From the NCBI RefSeq assembly GCF_900182575.1, contig NZ_FXSZ01000002.1, positions 62,001-126,000 on the forward strand: 64,000 bases of DNA. The letters run 5' to 3'. Position 1 is the stretch's first letter; each line of letters begins with the position of its first letter. Both the position numbers and the translations under genes were made by a program. This document shows, piece by piece, positions 43,209 to 50,211 of this stretch. The notes under the pieces are model-generated. The model was not told where the DNA came from, did no database searches, and worked only from the letters and a program-made list of their open reading frames with translations. Source of the DNA: Solitalea koreensis (GTDB taxonomy: Bacteria > Bacteroidota > Bacteroidia > Sphingobacteriales > Sphingobacteriaceae).

Positions 43209-43919
43209 ATGGAAAAAGCTGCCATTTTTTGGAGTGGAGGTAAGGATTCTGCCTTTGCATTGTATAAAACGTTAAAAGGAGAGCCTTCGGGTTTTCCTTT
43301 TGAAGTCTGTTACCTGGTAACTACCATTAATGAGGAGTTTAAACGGATTTCTATGCATGGAGTTCGCGAAGAACTGTTGGATGCGCAATCCAACAGTATT
43401 GGCATTCCGCTGAAAAAGATGTTCGTACCGGATCATTGTACCAATGAAGACTATGAACAGCAGCTTTTATTGACTTTTGAAAAACTTAAAACGGAAGGTA
43501 TTCGCACCATTATTTATGGAGATATTTTTCTGGAAGATTTAAAAATTTATCGTGAGAACTTACTTTCTAAAGCAGGTTTAAAAGGTTATTTTCCGCTTTG
43601 GAAAGGAGATACATCTCAACTAATTCATAGTTTTTTAGCTGAAGGATTTCAAACCATTATCTGCTGCGTAAAGTCTGATTTACTTGATAAAGAACAATCG
43701 GGATCTATCATTGACAAACAGTTTATTGAATCATTACCTGCTACTATTGATCCATGTGGCGAAAATGGGGAATTTCATACCTTTTGTTTCGATGGACCGA
43801 TTTTCAAAAATAGGATCGCCTTTGAAATTGGTGAAACCGTTTTTAAACCCTATAGTTTTAAAACATCTGCAGATTTACTTCGAGATGGCTTTTGGTTTAC
43901 CGACTTATTTATTGAATGA
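43209..43919 (+). CDS. DUF71 (COG2102) ATP-pyrophosphatase, predicted B12-salvage type
   Basis: A 236-residue PP-loop ATPase with WSGGKDSAF (SGGKDS at 9-14), the adenylation motif of the Dph6/DUF71 family. Archaeal and eukaryotic members make diphthamide, but bacteria lack diphthamide. A published comparative-genomic study predicted that a bacterial DUF71 subgroup acts in B12 salvage. The position here supports that: 2 bp after a btuB gene under a cobalamin riboswitch, no terminator between, so the same transcript. The automatic name diphthine-ammonia ligase would be misleading. The reaction is unproven. Confidence 0.88.
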   Translation: MEKAAIFWSGGKDSAFALYKTLKGEPSGFPFEVCYLVTTINEEFKRISMHGVREELLDAQSNSIGIPLKKMFVPDHCTNEDYEQQLLLTFEKLKTEGIRTIIYGDIFLEDLKIYRENLLSKAGLKGYFPLWKGDTSQLIHSFLAEGFQTIICCVKSDLLDKEQSGSIIDKQFIESLPATIDPCGENGEFHTFCFDGPIFKNRIAFEIGETVFKPYSFKTSADLLRDGFWFTDLFIE

Positions 43920-44011
43920 GCGGATGGTGGAGTAGGTTGATGTTTTTATTTTATTTTTAATTTTAAAGTATTTTTATCCTAAGGAAGACTCAACTCGCTA
44001 TACTCAAAACA

Positions 44012-44704
44012 ATGAAAAAGATTGTTATACTCACGGGAGCCGGAATAAGCGCTGAAAGTGGTTTAAAAACATTTCGGGACAGTGATGGATTATGGGAGGG
44101 CTACGACATTAACGAAGTAGCGACTCCTGACGGTTGGAGAAGAAACCCTGATTTGGTGCAGCAATTTTATAACCTGCGTCGAAAAGCTGTATTAGATGCA
44201 CAACCAAATGCCGCTCATCGGGCATTAGCAAAACTTGATCAGTATTTCGAAACAGTAATTGTAACTCAAAATATAGATAACCTGCACGAACAAGCAGGCT
44301 CAAAAAACATTGTTCATCTACACGGCATCATCACTAAATCACAAAGCAGTTTAGATCCCAATCTTGTTTATGACATTAAAGGCTACGAAATAAAAATGGG
44401 GGAGAAGTGCGAGAAAGGTTCGCAGCTGAGACCGCATGTGGTTTGGTTTGGAGAACCCGTTCCGATGATTGAAGTAGCGATGCTACATTGTACAGAAGCC
44501 GATATTTTCATGATCATCGGAACCTCATTAGCCGTCTATCCGGCAGCCGGTCTAATTGATTTTGCTCCAATGGATATTCCAAAGTTTCTGGTAGATCCAA
44601 ATGCACCCAGTGTTTCCTCGGTACGGAATCTCATTACTGTACGAGAAAAAGCTAGCATCGGTGTTCCATTGTTAGTTGACGAGCTTATTCAGCAAAAAGC
44701 TTAA
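44012..44704 (+). CDS. Sirtuin NAD-dependent deacylase (CobB-like), zinc cysteines mostly missing
   Basis: A 230-residue sirtuin. NAD-binding blocks LTGAGISAESGLKTFRD (7-23) and TQNIDNLHEQAGS (85-97) and the catalytic histidine in HLHG (H104) are intact. Y53 and R56 (YNLR) form the class III motif linked to desuccinylase and demalonylase activity. Odd: where CobB has two CxxC pairs, this protein has KSQSSLDPNLVYDIKG and EKCEKGSQLRPH with a single cysteine (C133), so the structural zinc site is absent. Similar sirtuins occur in Bacteroidota as far as I recall. It probably regulates metabolic enzymes by deacylation. It ends at a strong terminator. Confidence 0.9.
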   Translation: MKKIVILTGAGISAESGLKTFRDSDGLWEGYDINEVATPDGWRRNPDLVQQFYNLRRKAVLDAQPNAAHRALAKLDQYFETVIVTQNIDNLHEQAGSKNIVHLHGIITKSQSSLDPNLVYDIKGYEIKMGEKCEKGSQLRPHVVWFGEPVPMIEVAMLHCTEADIFMIIGTSLAVYPAAGLIDFAPMDIPKFLVDPNAPSVSSVRNLITVREKASIGVPLLVDELIQQKA

Positions 44705-44707
44705 ACT

Positions 44708-44745
44708 AAAAATAGCCTTTCTGAATCTCAGAAAGGCTATTTTTT
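44708..44745. terminator. Bidirectional terminator after the sirtuin gene
   Basis: A 17-bp arm, 44708-44724 (core TAGCCTTTCTGA), pairs perfectly with 44728-44744 around a 3-nt loop and is flanked by A and T runs. It lies between convergent genes and can serve both. Confidence 0.9.
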
Positions 44746-44765
44746 ATTCTATTGAGTTACAAATA

Positions 44766-45287
44766 TTACTTTACTGCCAGAACGGGGAATCTTTTTTCAA
44801 GTAAATAAAAACCTCCAAAAAATAAAGCACTGAAAAATGCAGTTCCTGCTAGCATATTCCAGAAGAAAGGAATGGCAGCAACATAACAAACCATTAAACC
44901 TGCATTAGTTTTGGGATACAACGTTCCGCTGTACCACATGAAAAAATTACTTACTACAAAAAATAATACAGCTGATGTTACGGTTGCTACAGCTACATTA
45001 GCAATGCCGACTTTATTGCGCATTAAAAAGCCGATTAATACTATGCATGCAAAACTAAAATATACCGAGGGCAGAAAACCAGAAGGAATAAACAGGTCAG
45101 AAATTGCCATGGCTAATAAAGGCATAATAATAGCCAAACGCTTATCACTGTACATTGCTCCACCAAATAAAGCCAATGAACCAATGGCTGTAAAATTTGG
45201 AGGATGTGGTATAAAACGGGTAATTGAGGCGGCAATTATAATTAAGGTAACTACTGCAAAACGTGGATTAATTAGTTTATTTTCCAT
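44766..45287 (-). CDS. DUF6580-like integral membrane protein (possible ECF S-component type)
   Basis: A 173-residue membrane protein with about five hydrophobic segments. PPNFTAIGSLALFGGAMYSDKRLAIIMPLLAMAISDLF is the recognisable conserved part, reminiscent of substrate-binding S-components of energy-coupling-factor importers. No ECF ATPase or T-component is in the window. It lies close to the B12 receptor locus, so a vitamin or precursor transport role is possible, but it is on the opposite strand, beyond a terminator, and not obviously riboswitch-controlled. A perfect -7 element ends 4 bp before its ATG. Confidence 0.75.
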   Translation of the reverse strand: MENKLINPRFAVVTLIIIAASITRFIPHPPNFTAIGSLALFGGAMYSDKRLAIIMPLLAMAISDLFIPSGFLPSVYFSFACIVLIGFLMRNKVGIANVAVATVTSAVLFFVVSNFFMWYSGTLYPKTNAGLMVCYVAAIPFFWNMLAGTAFFSALFFGGFYLLEKRFPVLAVK

Positions 45288-45291
45288 AGTT

Positions 45292-45299
45292 CAAAAATA
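45292..45299 (-). promoter_or_regulatory. -7 promoter element of the DUF6580-like gene
   Basis: The minus strand reads TATTTTTG, a perfect TAnnTTTG, ending 4 bp before the ATG at 45287. A leaderless message is predicted. Confidence 0.5.
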
Positions 45300-45342
45300 A
45301 TATTTTTTGATAAAGTTAAGCTTAGATATTTTCTGTTTAAGT

Positions 45343-45585
45343 CTAAATGGATGAAAGTTCTTCGCTGAAATCCTGGTCCATTTGTTTGAAACGTTCCAAA
45401 ACTTTGACTATAAAAGTCTCATTCACCATCTTTTTGACATCTTCCAAACCAAAAAACAAATCCATTTCTGAAACTTTATAGGTTTGTTCATAATTACCTT
45501 TTTCTATTTTGACAATGAACTTTTGATTCATTGTCAAAATGCTTATTCGGCACTGTGAATTAGGTATTTCAGCAATAACTCTCAT
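45343..45585 (-). CDS. Small conserved hypothetical protein (80 aa)
   Basis: An 80-residue protein with no signal peptide. It starts MRVIAEIPNSQCRISILTMNQKF, followed by a beta-strand-like half and an acidic helical end (LERFKQMDQDFSEEL). It lies 11 bp after the nucleotidyltransferase gene on the same strand, so it is probably co-transcribed. I do not recognise a named family; small proteins of this look are common beside metabolic genes in Bacteroidota. It is considered real because of its coupling, coding-like composition and the lack of a competing frame. Confidence 0.65.
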   Translation of the reverse strand: MRVIAEIPNSQCRISILTMNQKFIVKIEKGNYEQTYKVSEMDLFFGLEDVKKMVNETFIVKVLERFKQMDQDFSEELSSI

Positions 45586-45596
45586 CTTTTAACTCC

Positions 45597-46499
45597 TTAT
45601 TTCCACAAGTTCTCAGGGTAAACTCCTTTAGCAATTAATGAAGTTAACTGACTGCTAACAAATTCTTTATCTTCAGTATAAGTTACTCCGAACCATGTAC
45701 CATCATTACTAAATACTTTTACATGAGCGGTTTTGTCTTCGATCATCTGCTGAACAGGCAATGGAATAAAATACTCGGATTTAGGGTCATGACCATTTTC
45801 CTTTATGAAGTCCACGAATCGTTCTTTTAAACGGTCAAAAACGTCAGGAGTAAATCCCCAAAAATTCATGGATACTACTGTATCCTCTGACAGAATCCCT
45901 TTTCCACTTTTGTCATCATACTCGATATTGCCCTCAGCATTACGTTCAATCTTGGTTCGTTCAATAACCTCCACTAAATTGCCATCAGGTCCGACTTTGC
46001 AACATCCGCGTGAAACAGAACCAAAATCAGAAAGGGTATTTTTTAAAACATAGCCAACCATTGAATAGTCACCTGGATTTAAATCTTTAGAGAGGTATGC
46101 CGCTAAAACTTTATAAGCTTCAGGACCATAATAATCATCGGCATTAATAACAGCAAAAGGGGTTGAAATTTTATCCGCAGCAGCAATTATTGCATGTCCG
46201 GTACCCCAAGGTTTTGCACGTTCAACACCTGCCGGAATAATATCACTTGGTTCTTCTAACCGTTGAATGGCATATTCAACTTCTACTCTACCTTTCAATT
46301 TATGATCGAATAATTCGCGAACGTCTTTTTCAATTTCTTCACGAATTATAAATACAATTTTACCAAAGCCAGCATTAATCGCATCATATAAAGAATAGTC
46401 CATTAAGCACTCACCATTCGGACCAAATTTGTCGATCTGTTTAACTCCGCCATAACGACTGCCCATTCCAGCAGCTAAAACAAGTAATGTAGGTTTCAT
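45597..46499 (-). CDS. Sugar-phosphate nucleotidyltransferase
   Basis: A 300-residue GT-A-like nucleotidyltransferase. The N-terminal LAAGMGSRYGGVKQIDKFGPNG is a variant of the nucleotide-binding loop GxGxRxxPxTK. Further blocks are PWGTGHAIIAAADKI, INADDYYGPEAY with the metal-binding aspartates, and NFWGFTPDVFDRL. It resembles GlmU/RmlA-type and MurNAc-1-phosphate uridylyltransferases but lacks a left-handed helix acetyltransferase domain. The product is unknown. The small 80-residue gene follows after 11 bp. Divergent from a sugar permease gene across about 276 bp, which may hint at sugar salvage. Confidence 0.85.
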   Translation of the reverse strand: MKPTLLVLAAGMGSRYGGVKQIDKFGPNGECLMDYSLYDAINAGFGKIVFIIREEIEKDVRELFDHKLKGRVEVEYAIQRLEEPSDIIPAGVERAKPWGTGHAIIAAADKISTPFAVINADDYYGPEAYKVLAAYLSKDLNPGDYSMVGYVLKNTLSDFGSVSRGCCKVGPDGNLVEVIERTKIERNAEGNIEYDDKSGKGILSEDTVVSMNFWGFTPDVFDRLKERFVDFIKENGHDPKSEYFIPLPVQQMIEDKTAHVKVFSNDGTWFGVTYTEDKEFVSSQLTSLIAKGVYPENLWK

Positions 46500-46775
46500 T
46501 CAAAAAATATTTAGATGTATGTGCCGTAAATATCAGTATTTAGAATTAAAAGTGTAGGGTTATATTCAGTTTTTATGCAAGTTATTATTGATCAAATACC
46601 TTAGGTTGAATAATAGTTCTAGTTAATTTTTTAACAATGAAGGACATCAAAGCATAAAATTGATAGAGATATATTAATTTATTTTTTCAATAATGTAACA
46701 ATGGTATTTTATTTATGAAAAATGTTAATTACGTTAGCCGGCTATAAGAAAACTTTAACACACACTAAAAGATTT

Positions 46776-48104
46776 ATGGCAATTTTAAACACAGCAACAT
46801 TAGAATCCCCACCAGTACAGCAGAAGCAAAACTATACTTTTGCAATCTCCATTATTGGTGTATTATTTTTCATTTTTGGTTTTGTTACCTGGACAAATGG
46901 GTCATTGATTCCATTCTTGCAATTGGCTTGTGAATTAACGGTCTCTCAGGCTCTATTGGTAACGTTTGCTTTTTACATGGCTTACTTTTTTCTTGCGTTG
47001 CCATCATCATTTATCCTCGAAAAAACCGGTTTTAAAAATGGTATGTCATTAGGATTATTTGTCATGGCCATTGGTTCATTGATATTTATTCCAGCTGCAA
47101 TGAATCGTACTTATTCTTTGTTCTTAATCGGTTTATTTGTACAAGGAACAGGATTAGCATTACTTCAAACAGCTTCAAACCCTTATATTTCGGTATTAGG
47201 TCCTATAGAAAGTGCAGCAAAACGTATCAGTATTATGGGAATTGCCAATAAAGCTGCCGGAGCAATTGCTCCGCTAATTGTTGGTGCATTAGTATTATCA
47301 GGAGCTCAAGCATTAAAAGATAAAATTGCTGCGGCCGATGCTACTGTAAAAGAGCAACTATTGAATGATCTTGCCAGCAAGGTTATTGTTCCATATGCAT
47401 TATTAGCTGCCGTGCTAATTGTATTGGCTGTAATCTTACGCTATTTACACTTACCAGAAATTGAAGCAGCAGAAGATGACTCTGTTGCTACAGAGAAAGA
47501 AAAAACCAGCATTTTCCAATATCCTCATTTATGGTTAGGAGTAATATGTCTTTTCGTTTATGTAGGCGTTGAGGTGATGGCCGGTGATGTAATTGGTACG
47601 TATGGTAAAATGCTAGGCTTCTCATTAGATGATACAAAACATTTCACTTCTTATACCTTGATTTCAATGGTAGTAGGGTATGTAGTTGGAATTGTTTGCA
47701 TTCCAAAATATATGAAGCAGGAAACAGCTCTAATTATATCATCAATTATTGGTGTTATTTTTACCGTTGGTGCTTATTTTACTACCGGATCTACTTCAGT
47801 AACTTTTATTGCCTTACTAGGTTTAGCAAACTCATTAATGTGGCCAGCTATTTTCCCGATGGCAATTAATAAGTTAGGTAAATACACTAAAATTGGTTCA
47901 GCTTTATTGATCATGGGTATTGCCGGTGGTGCTATTTTGCCTCAGATTTATGCTGGTATGTTTGATACTAAGAGCATGTTTAGTTTCTTATACTCTAGTT
48001 CAATAAACTTCCAATTAGCATTTATTATTTGCATGTTACCTTGTTATGCATATATTTTATATTATGCAATAGCGGGTCATAAAGTTGGATTAGCTAAAAA
48101 ATAA
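46776..48104 (+). CDS. Sugar:H+ symporter, FucP/NagP-type MFS permease
   Basis: A 442-residue major facilitator of the fucose/glucose/GlcNAc (FHS) type. The start at 46776 (MAILNTATL) is preferred; the in-frame ATG at 46722 would add 18 polar, basic residues. About twelve transmembrane segments are visible. FVTWTNGSLIPFLQ in helix 1 and AFYMAYFFLALPSSFILEKTGFKNGM in helices 2-3 are strong family signatures, as is LLQTASNPYISVLGP. It is most like glucose/galactose or GlcNAc permeases. A second permease of the family lies 229 bp downstream behind a terminator, so the two are probably separately controlled. Confidence 0.9.
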   Translation: MAILNTATLESPPVQQKQNYTFAISIIGVLFFIFGFVTWTNGSLIPFLQLACELTVSQALLVTFAFYMAYFFLALPSSFILEKTGFKNGMSLGLFVMAIGSLIFIPAAMNRTYSLFLIGLFVQGTGLALLQTASNPYISVLGPIESAAKRISIMGIANKAAGAIAPLIVGALVLSGAQALKDKIAAADATVKEQLLNDLASKVIVPYALLAAVLIVLAVILRYLHLPEIEAAEDDSVATEKEKTSIFQYPHLWLGVICLFVYVGVEVMAGDVIGTYGKMLGFSLDDTKHFTSYTLISMVVGYVVGIVCIPKYMKQETALIISSIIGVIFTVGAYFTTGSTSVTFIALLGLANSLMWPAIFPMAINKLGKYTKIGSALLIMGIAGGAILPQIYAGMFDTKSMFSFLYSSSINFQLAFIICMLPCYAYILYYAIAGHKVGLAKK

Positions 48105-48125
48105 ATTAGATTAAATGAAATAATG

Positions 48126-48157
48126 AAAGGCCGTATTTAACTATACTGGCCTTTTTT
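48126..48157 (+). terminator. Terminator between the two permease genes
   Basis: AAAGGCC (48126-48132) pairs with GGCCTTT (48148-48154), with extra GTAT/ATAC pairing inside and T residues after. It lies 22 bp beyond the first permease stop. Confidence 0.7.
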
Positions 48158-48317
48158 ATGAGTAAGCATGATTAAAAATCACTAGGAACCAATAGGGTAA
48201 TTATTGCGTCTATAAATATTTTTTAATTTATTGAAATAGTAGTTAGCTTAGTCAATTAATATTTTAGCAATCACTCTTAACATAAATTTAAATACACTAT
48301 TCAATTCAAAAACAATA

Positions 48318-48325
48318 TAAGTTTG
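48318..48325 (+). promoter_or_regulatory. -7 promoter element of the second permease
   Basis: TAAGTTTG matches TAnnTTTG perfectly, 8 bp before the ATG at 48334. No clear -33 element is seen. Confidence 0.45.
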
Positions 48326-48333
48326 TTTACATT

Positions 48334-49800
48334 ATGGCAAATTCGACCTTAAACTCAACTTTACCTACTTCCAAACAGTCTACTAATTGGGGGCAGTTTA
48401 TTCCCTTAGTGATTGTTTTCTTCTTTTGGGGATTTGTAGCCGCAAGTAATGACATCTTAATACCCGTTTTCAAAAATGCATTTAATCTAACACAAGGAGA
48501 AAGTCAATTAGTTGCTTTTGCTTTCTATATCGCTTATACCATTGGTTCTCTTATTTATATGGGAATTTCAGTTTTAATAAAAGAAGATTTAGTAAACAAA
48601 ATAGGATACAAAAATGGATTATCAATTGGATTATTTATTTCTGCCTTAGGAACACTTTTATTTTATCCGGCTGCCAATACAGGATCATTCGCTTTAATGT
48701 TGGCAGGACTTTTTATAGTAGGTCTCGGGTTTTCACTTCAGCAAACTGTAGCAAATCCATTGGCAATTGCCTTAGGCCCAATCAATACAGGCTCACAACG
48801 TTTAACACTGGCCGGTGGTATCAATAATTTCGGAACCACAATCGGTCCATTAATTGTAAGTTTTGCCATTTTTGGTACTAATGCCAATGAGAATACCACT
48901 GCAAGCATTGAAAGCGTAAAACACCCTTACCTGATTTTGGGATTAGCATTTTTGGTGGTTGGGATTTTATTAAGATTTTCATCATTACCAGAGAGACCGG
49001 AGCTAATCGAAGAAGATGATTCTCACGACAAAATAACCGTTAAAAAATCGGCCTTGCAATACCGTCAATTGGTTATGGGGATGGTTGCGATATTCTTATA
49101 TGTTGGTGTTGAAGTATCTACAGCGAGTAATTTACCAGCCTATATGGAAAGTAAATTAGGTTTTTTAACTAAAGATGTAGCACCGTACATATCGCTGTAT
49201 TGGGCAAGTTTAATGATTGGTCGTTGGACAGGTGCGGTGGAAGCATTTACCGATAATATGAGTTTGCAAAAGATATTACGATTTATTGCTCCTTACTTGG
49301 CTTTTGGTGTATTTTTGATCGTAAATTCTATTGCCAATCATGATTTAACTCCTTTTTACATCTATGGATTTGTAATTTTAGTTTTGATTGCTGCCGATAT
49401 GGCTAGTAAAGGAAATCCAGCCAGGATGCTTCTGATTTTTTCTTTAATTGGTATTGTGGCCATCGCCATTGGTATGACAACTACCGGAATGATTAGTGTT
49501 TATGCACTAACCAGCGTTGGTCTGTTTTGCAGTACTCTTTGGCCGTGTATTTTTACTTTGGCTGTAAGTGGGTTAGGAAAACACACCAGTCAAGGAAGTA
49601 GTTTTTTAATTATGATGATTATGGGAGGTGGTTTTGTCAGCGTATTCCAAGGGAAAGTTTCCGAATTCATCGGAATACAAGGCAGCTATATTGTTGGTGT
49701 CATATGTTTTGCTTATCTGGCATTTTATGCATGGAGAGTAAAACAAATTTTGCAAGCACACGGTATCGATTTTGACAAAAAAATGTCCGGTGGGCATTAA
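48334..49800 (+). CDS. FucP-family MFS sugar permease
   Basis: A 488-residue permease of the FucP family with about twelve transmembrane segments. FFFWGFVAASNDILIPVFKNAF in helix 1 keeps the acidic residue that in E. coli FucP couples proton and fucose transport. AFYIAYTIGSLIYMGIS, IGYKNGLSIGLF and LQQTVANPLAIALGP are family blocks. It is diverged from the upstream permease, notably in the longer loop after helix 2 and around residue 185. The substrate is not decidable; fucose or related hexoses are candidates. It ends at a long palindromic terminator shared with the convergent DUF2905 gene. Confidence 0.9.
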   Translation: MANSTLNSTLPTSKQSTNWGQFIPLVIVFFFWGFVAASNDILIPVFKNAFNLTQGESQLVAFAFYIAYTIGSLIYMGISVLIKEDLVNKIGYKNGLSIGLFISALGTLLFYPAANTGSFALMLAGLFIVGLGFSLQQTVANPLAIALGPINTGSQRLTLAGGINNFGTTIGPLIVSFAIFGTNANENTTASIESVKHPYLILGLAFLVVGILLRFSSLPERPELIEEDDSHDKITVKKSALQYRQLVMGMVAIFLYVGVEVSTASNLPAYMESKLGFLTKDVAPYISLYWASLMIGRWTGAVEAFTDNMSLQKILRFIAPYLAFGVFLIVNSIANHDLTPFYIYGFVILVLIAADMASKGNPARMLLIFSLIGIVAIAIGMTTTGMISVYALTSVGLFCSTLWPCIFTLAVSGLGKHTSQGSSFLIMMIMGGGFVSVFQGKVSEFIGIQGSYIVGVICFAYLAFYAWRVKQILQAHGIDFDKKMSGGH

Positions 49801-49804
49801 ATAG

Positions 49805-49865
49805 TCTAACTAATAAGAACAAAAAAGGATCTCATTGAGATCCTTTTTTGTTCTTATTAGTTAGA
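49805..49865. terminator. Very long perfect hairpin, bidirectional terminator
   Basis: Arms 49805-49834 and 49836-49865 are perfect reverse complements over 30 bp with a single central base. They include A6/T6 runs that act as poly-U tracts in either direction and a GGATCTCA core. It fills the space between convergent genes. Confidence 0.9.
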
Positions 49866-49877
49866 GAAATTCAGGTT

Positions 49878-50102
49878 TTAAAATAACCTTTTAATGATAT
49901 TCACAATAAGCGTTAACACTAAGCTCAATAATATCATGGTGGTAAACGGAAAGTAAAAGCGAAAGTGTTTACGTTCTATTCGGATATCTCCTGGTAAATG
50001 TCCGATCCAATTCAATTTATCATGGAAGAAATAAATTAATACTCCTCCTAATAAAATCAATATACCTACCCCAATAAGAAGTTTTCCTGTTTCGCTGCTC
50101 AT
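49878..50102 (-). CDS. DUF2905 small membrane protein
   Basis: A 74-residue protein with two transmembrane helices. The start MSSETGKLLIG at 50102 matches family starts; a longer frame to 50186 is a non-coding extension through a repeat. KLLIGVGILILLGGVLIYFF, then LNWIGHLPGDIRIERKHFRFYFPFTTMILLSLVLTLI is the full DUF2905 pattern. The function is unknown. It follows the S46 peptidase gene on the same strand across a 107-bp heptamer-repeat spacer and is convergent with the second permease. Confidence 0.9.
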   Translation of the reverse strand: MSSETGKLLIGVGILILLGGVLIYFFHDKLNWIGHLPGDIRIERKHFRFYFPFTTMILLSLVLTLIVNIIKRLF

Positions 50103-50114
50103 TTGTAGTGCATT

Positions 50115-50211
50115 GATATGAGATATGCGTAATGAGAATTGAAAAAAATGTATTTTAAATCTCAAAGCGCAAATCTCAATACTCAAATCTCAATACTCAA
50201 ATCTCAAATCT
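50115..50211. repeat. Paired heptamer arrays forming a long imperfect hairpin
   Basis: The left part (50115-50142) has four 7-mers such as GATATGA. The right part (50161-50211) has seven, alternating CTCAATA and CTCAAAT, so a 14-bp tandem is also visible. The two sides are roughly complementary. The array contains the stop codon of the S46 peptidase gene (50210-50212, minus strand). Confidence 0.85.

Noticed and set aside
43209..43919. Diphthine-ammonia ligase
   Set aside because: Bacteria do not make diphthamide; the PP-loop protein is in a B12 riboswitch operon, so a salvage role is the better reading.
50161..50211. Short CRISPR-like array
   Set aside because: Repeats are 7 or 14 bp, adjacent without spacers, and no cas genes are near; it is a tandem heptamer array.
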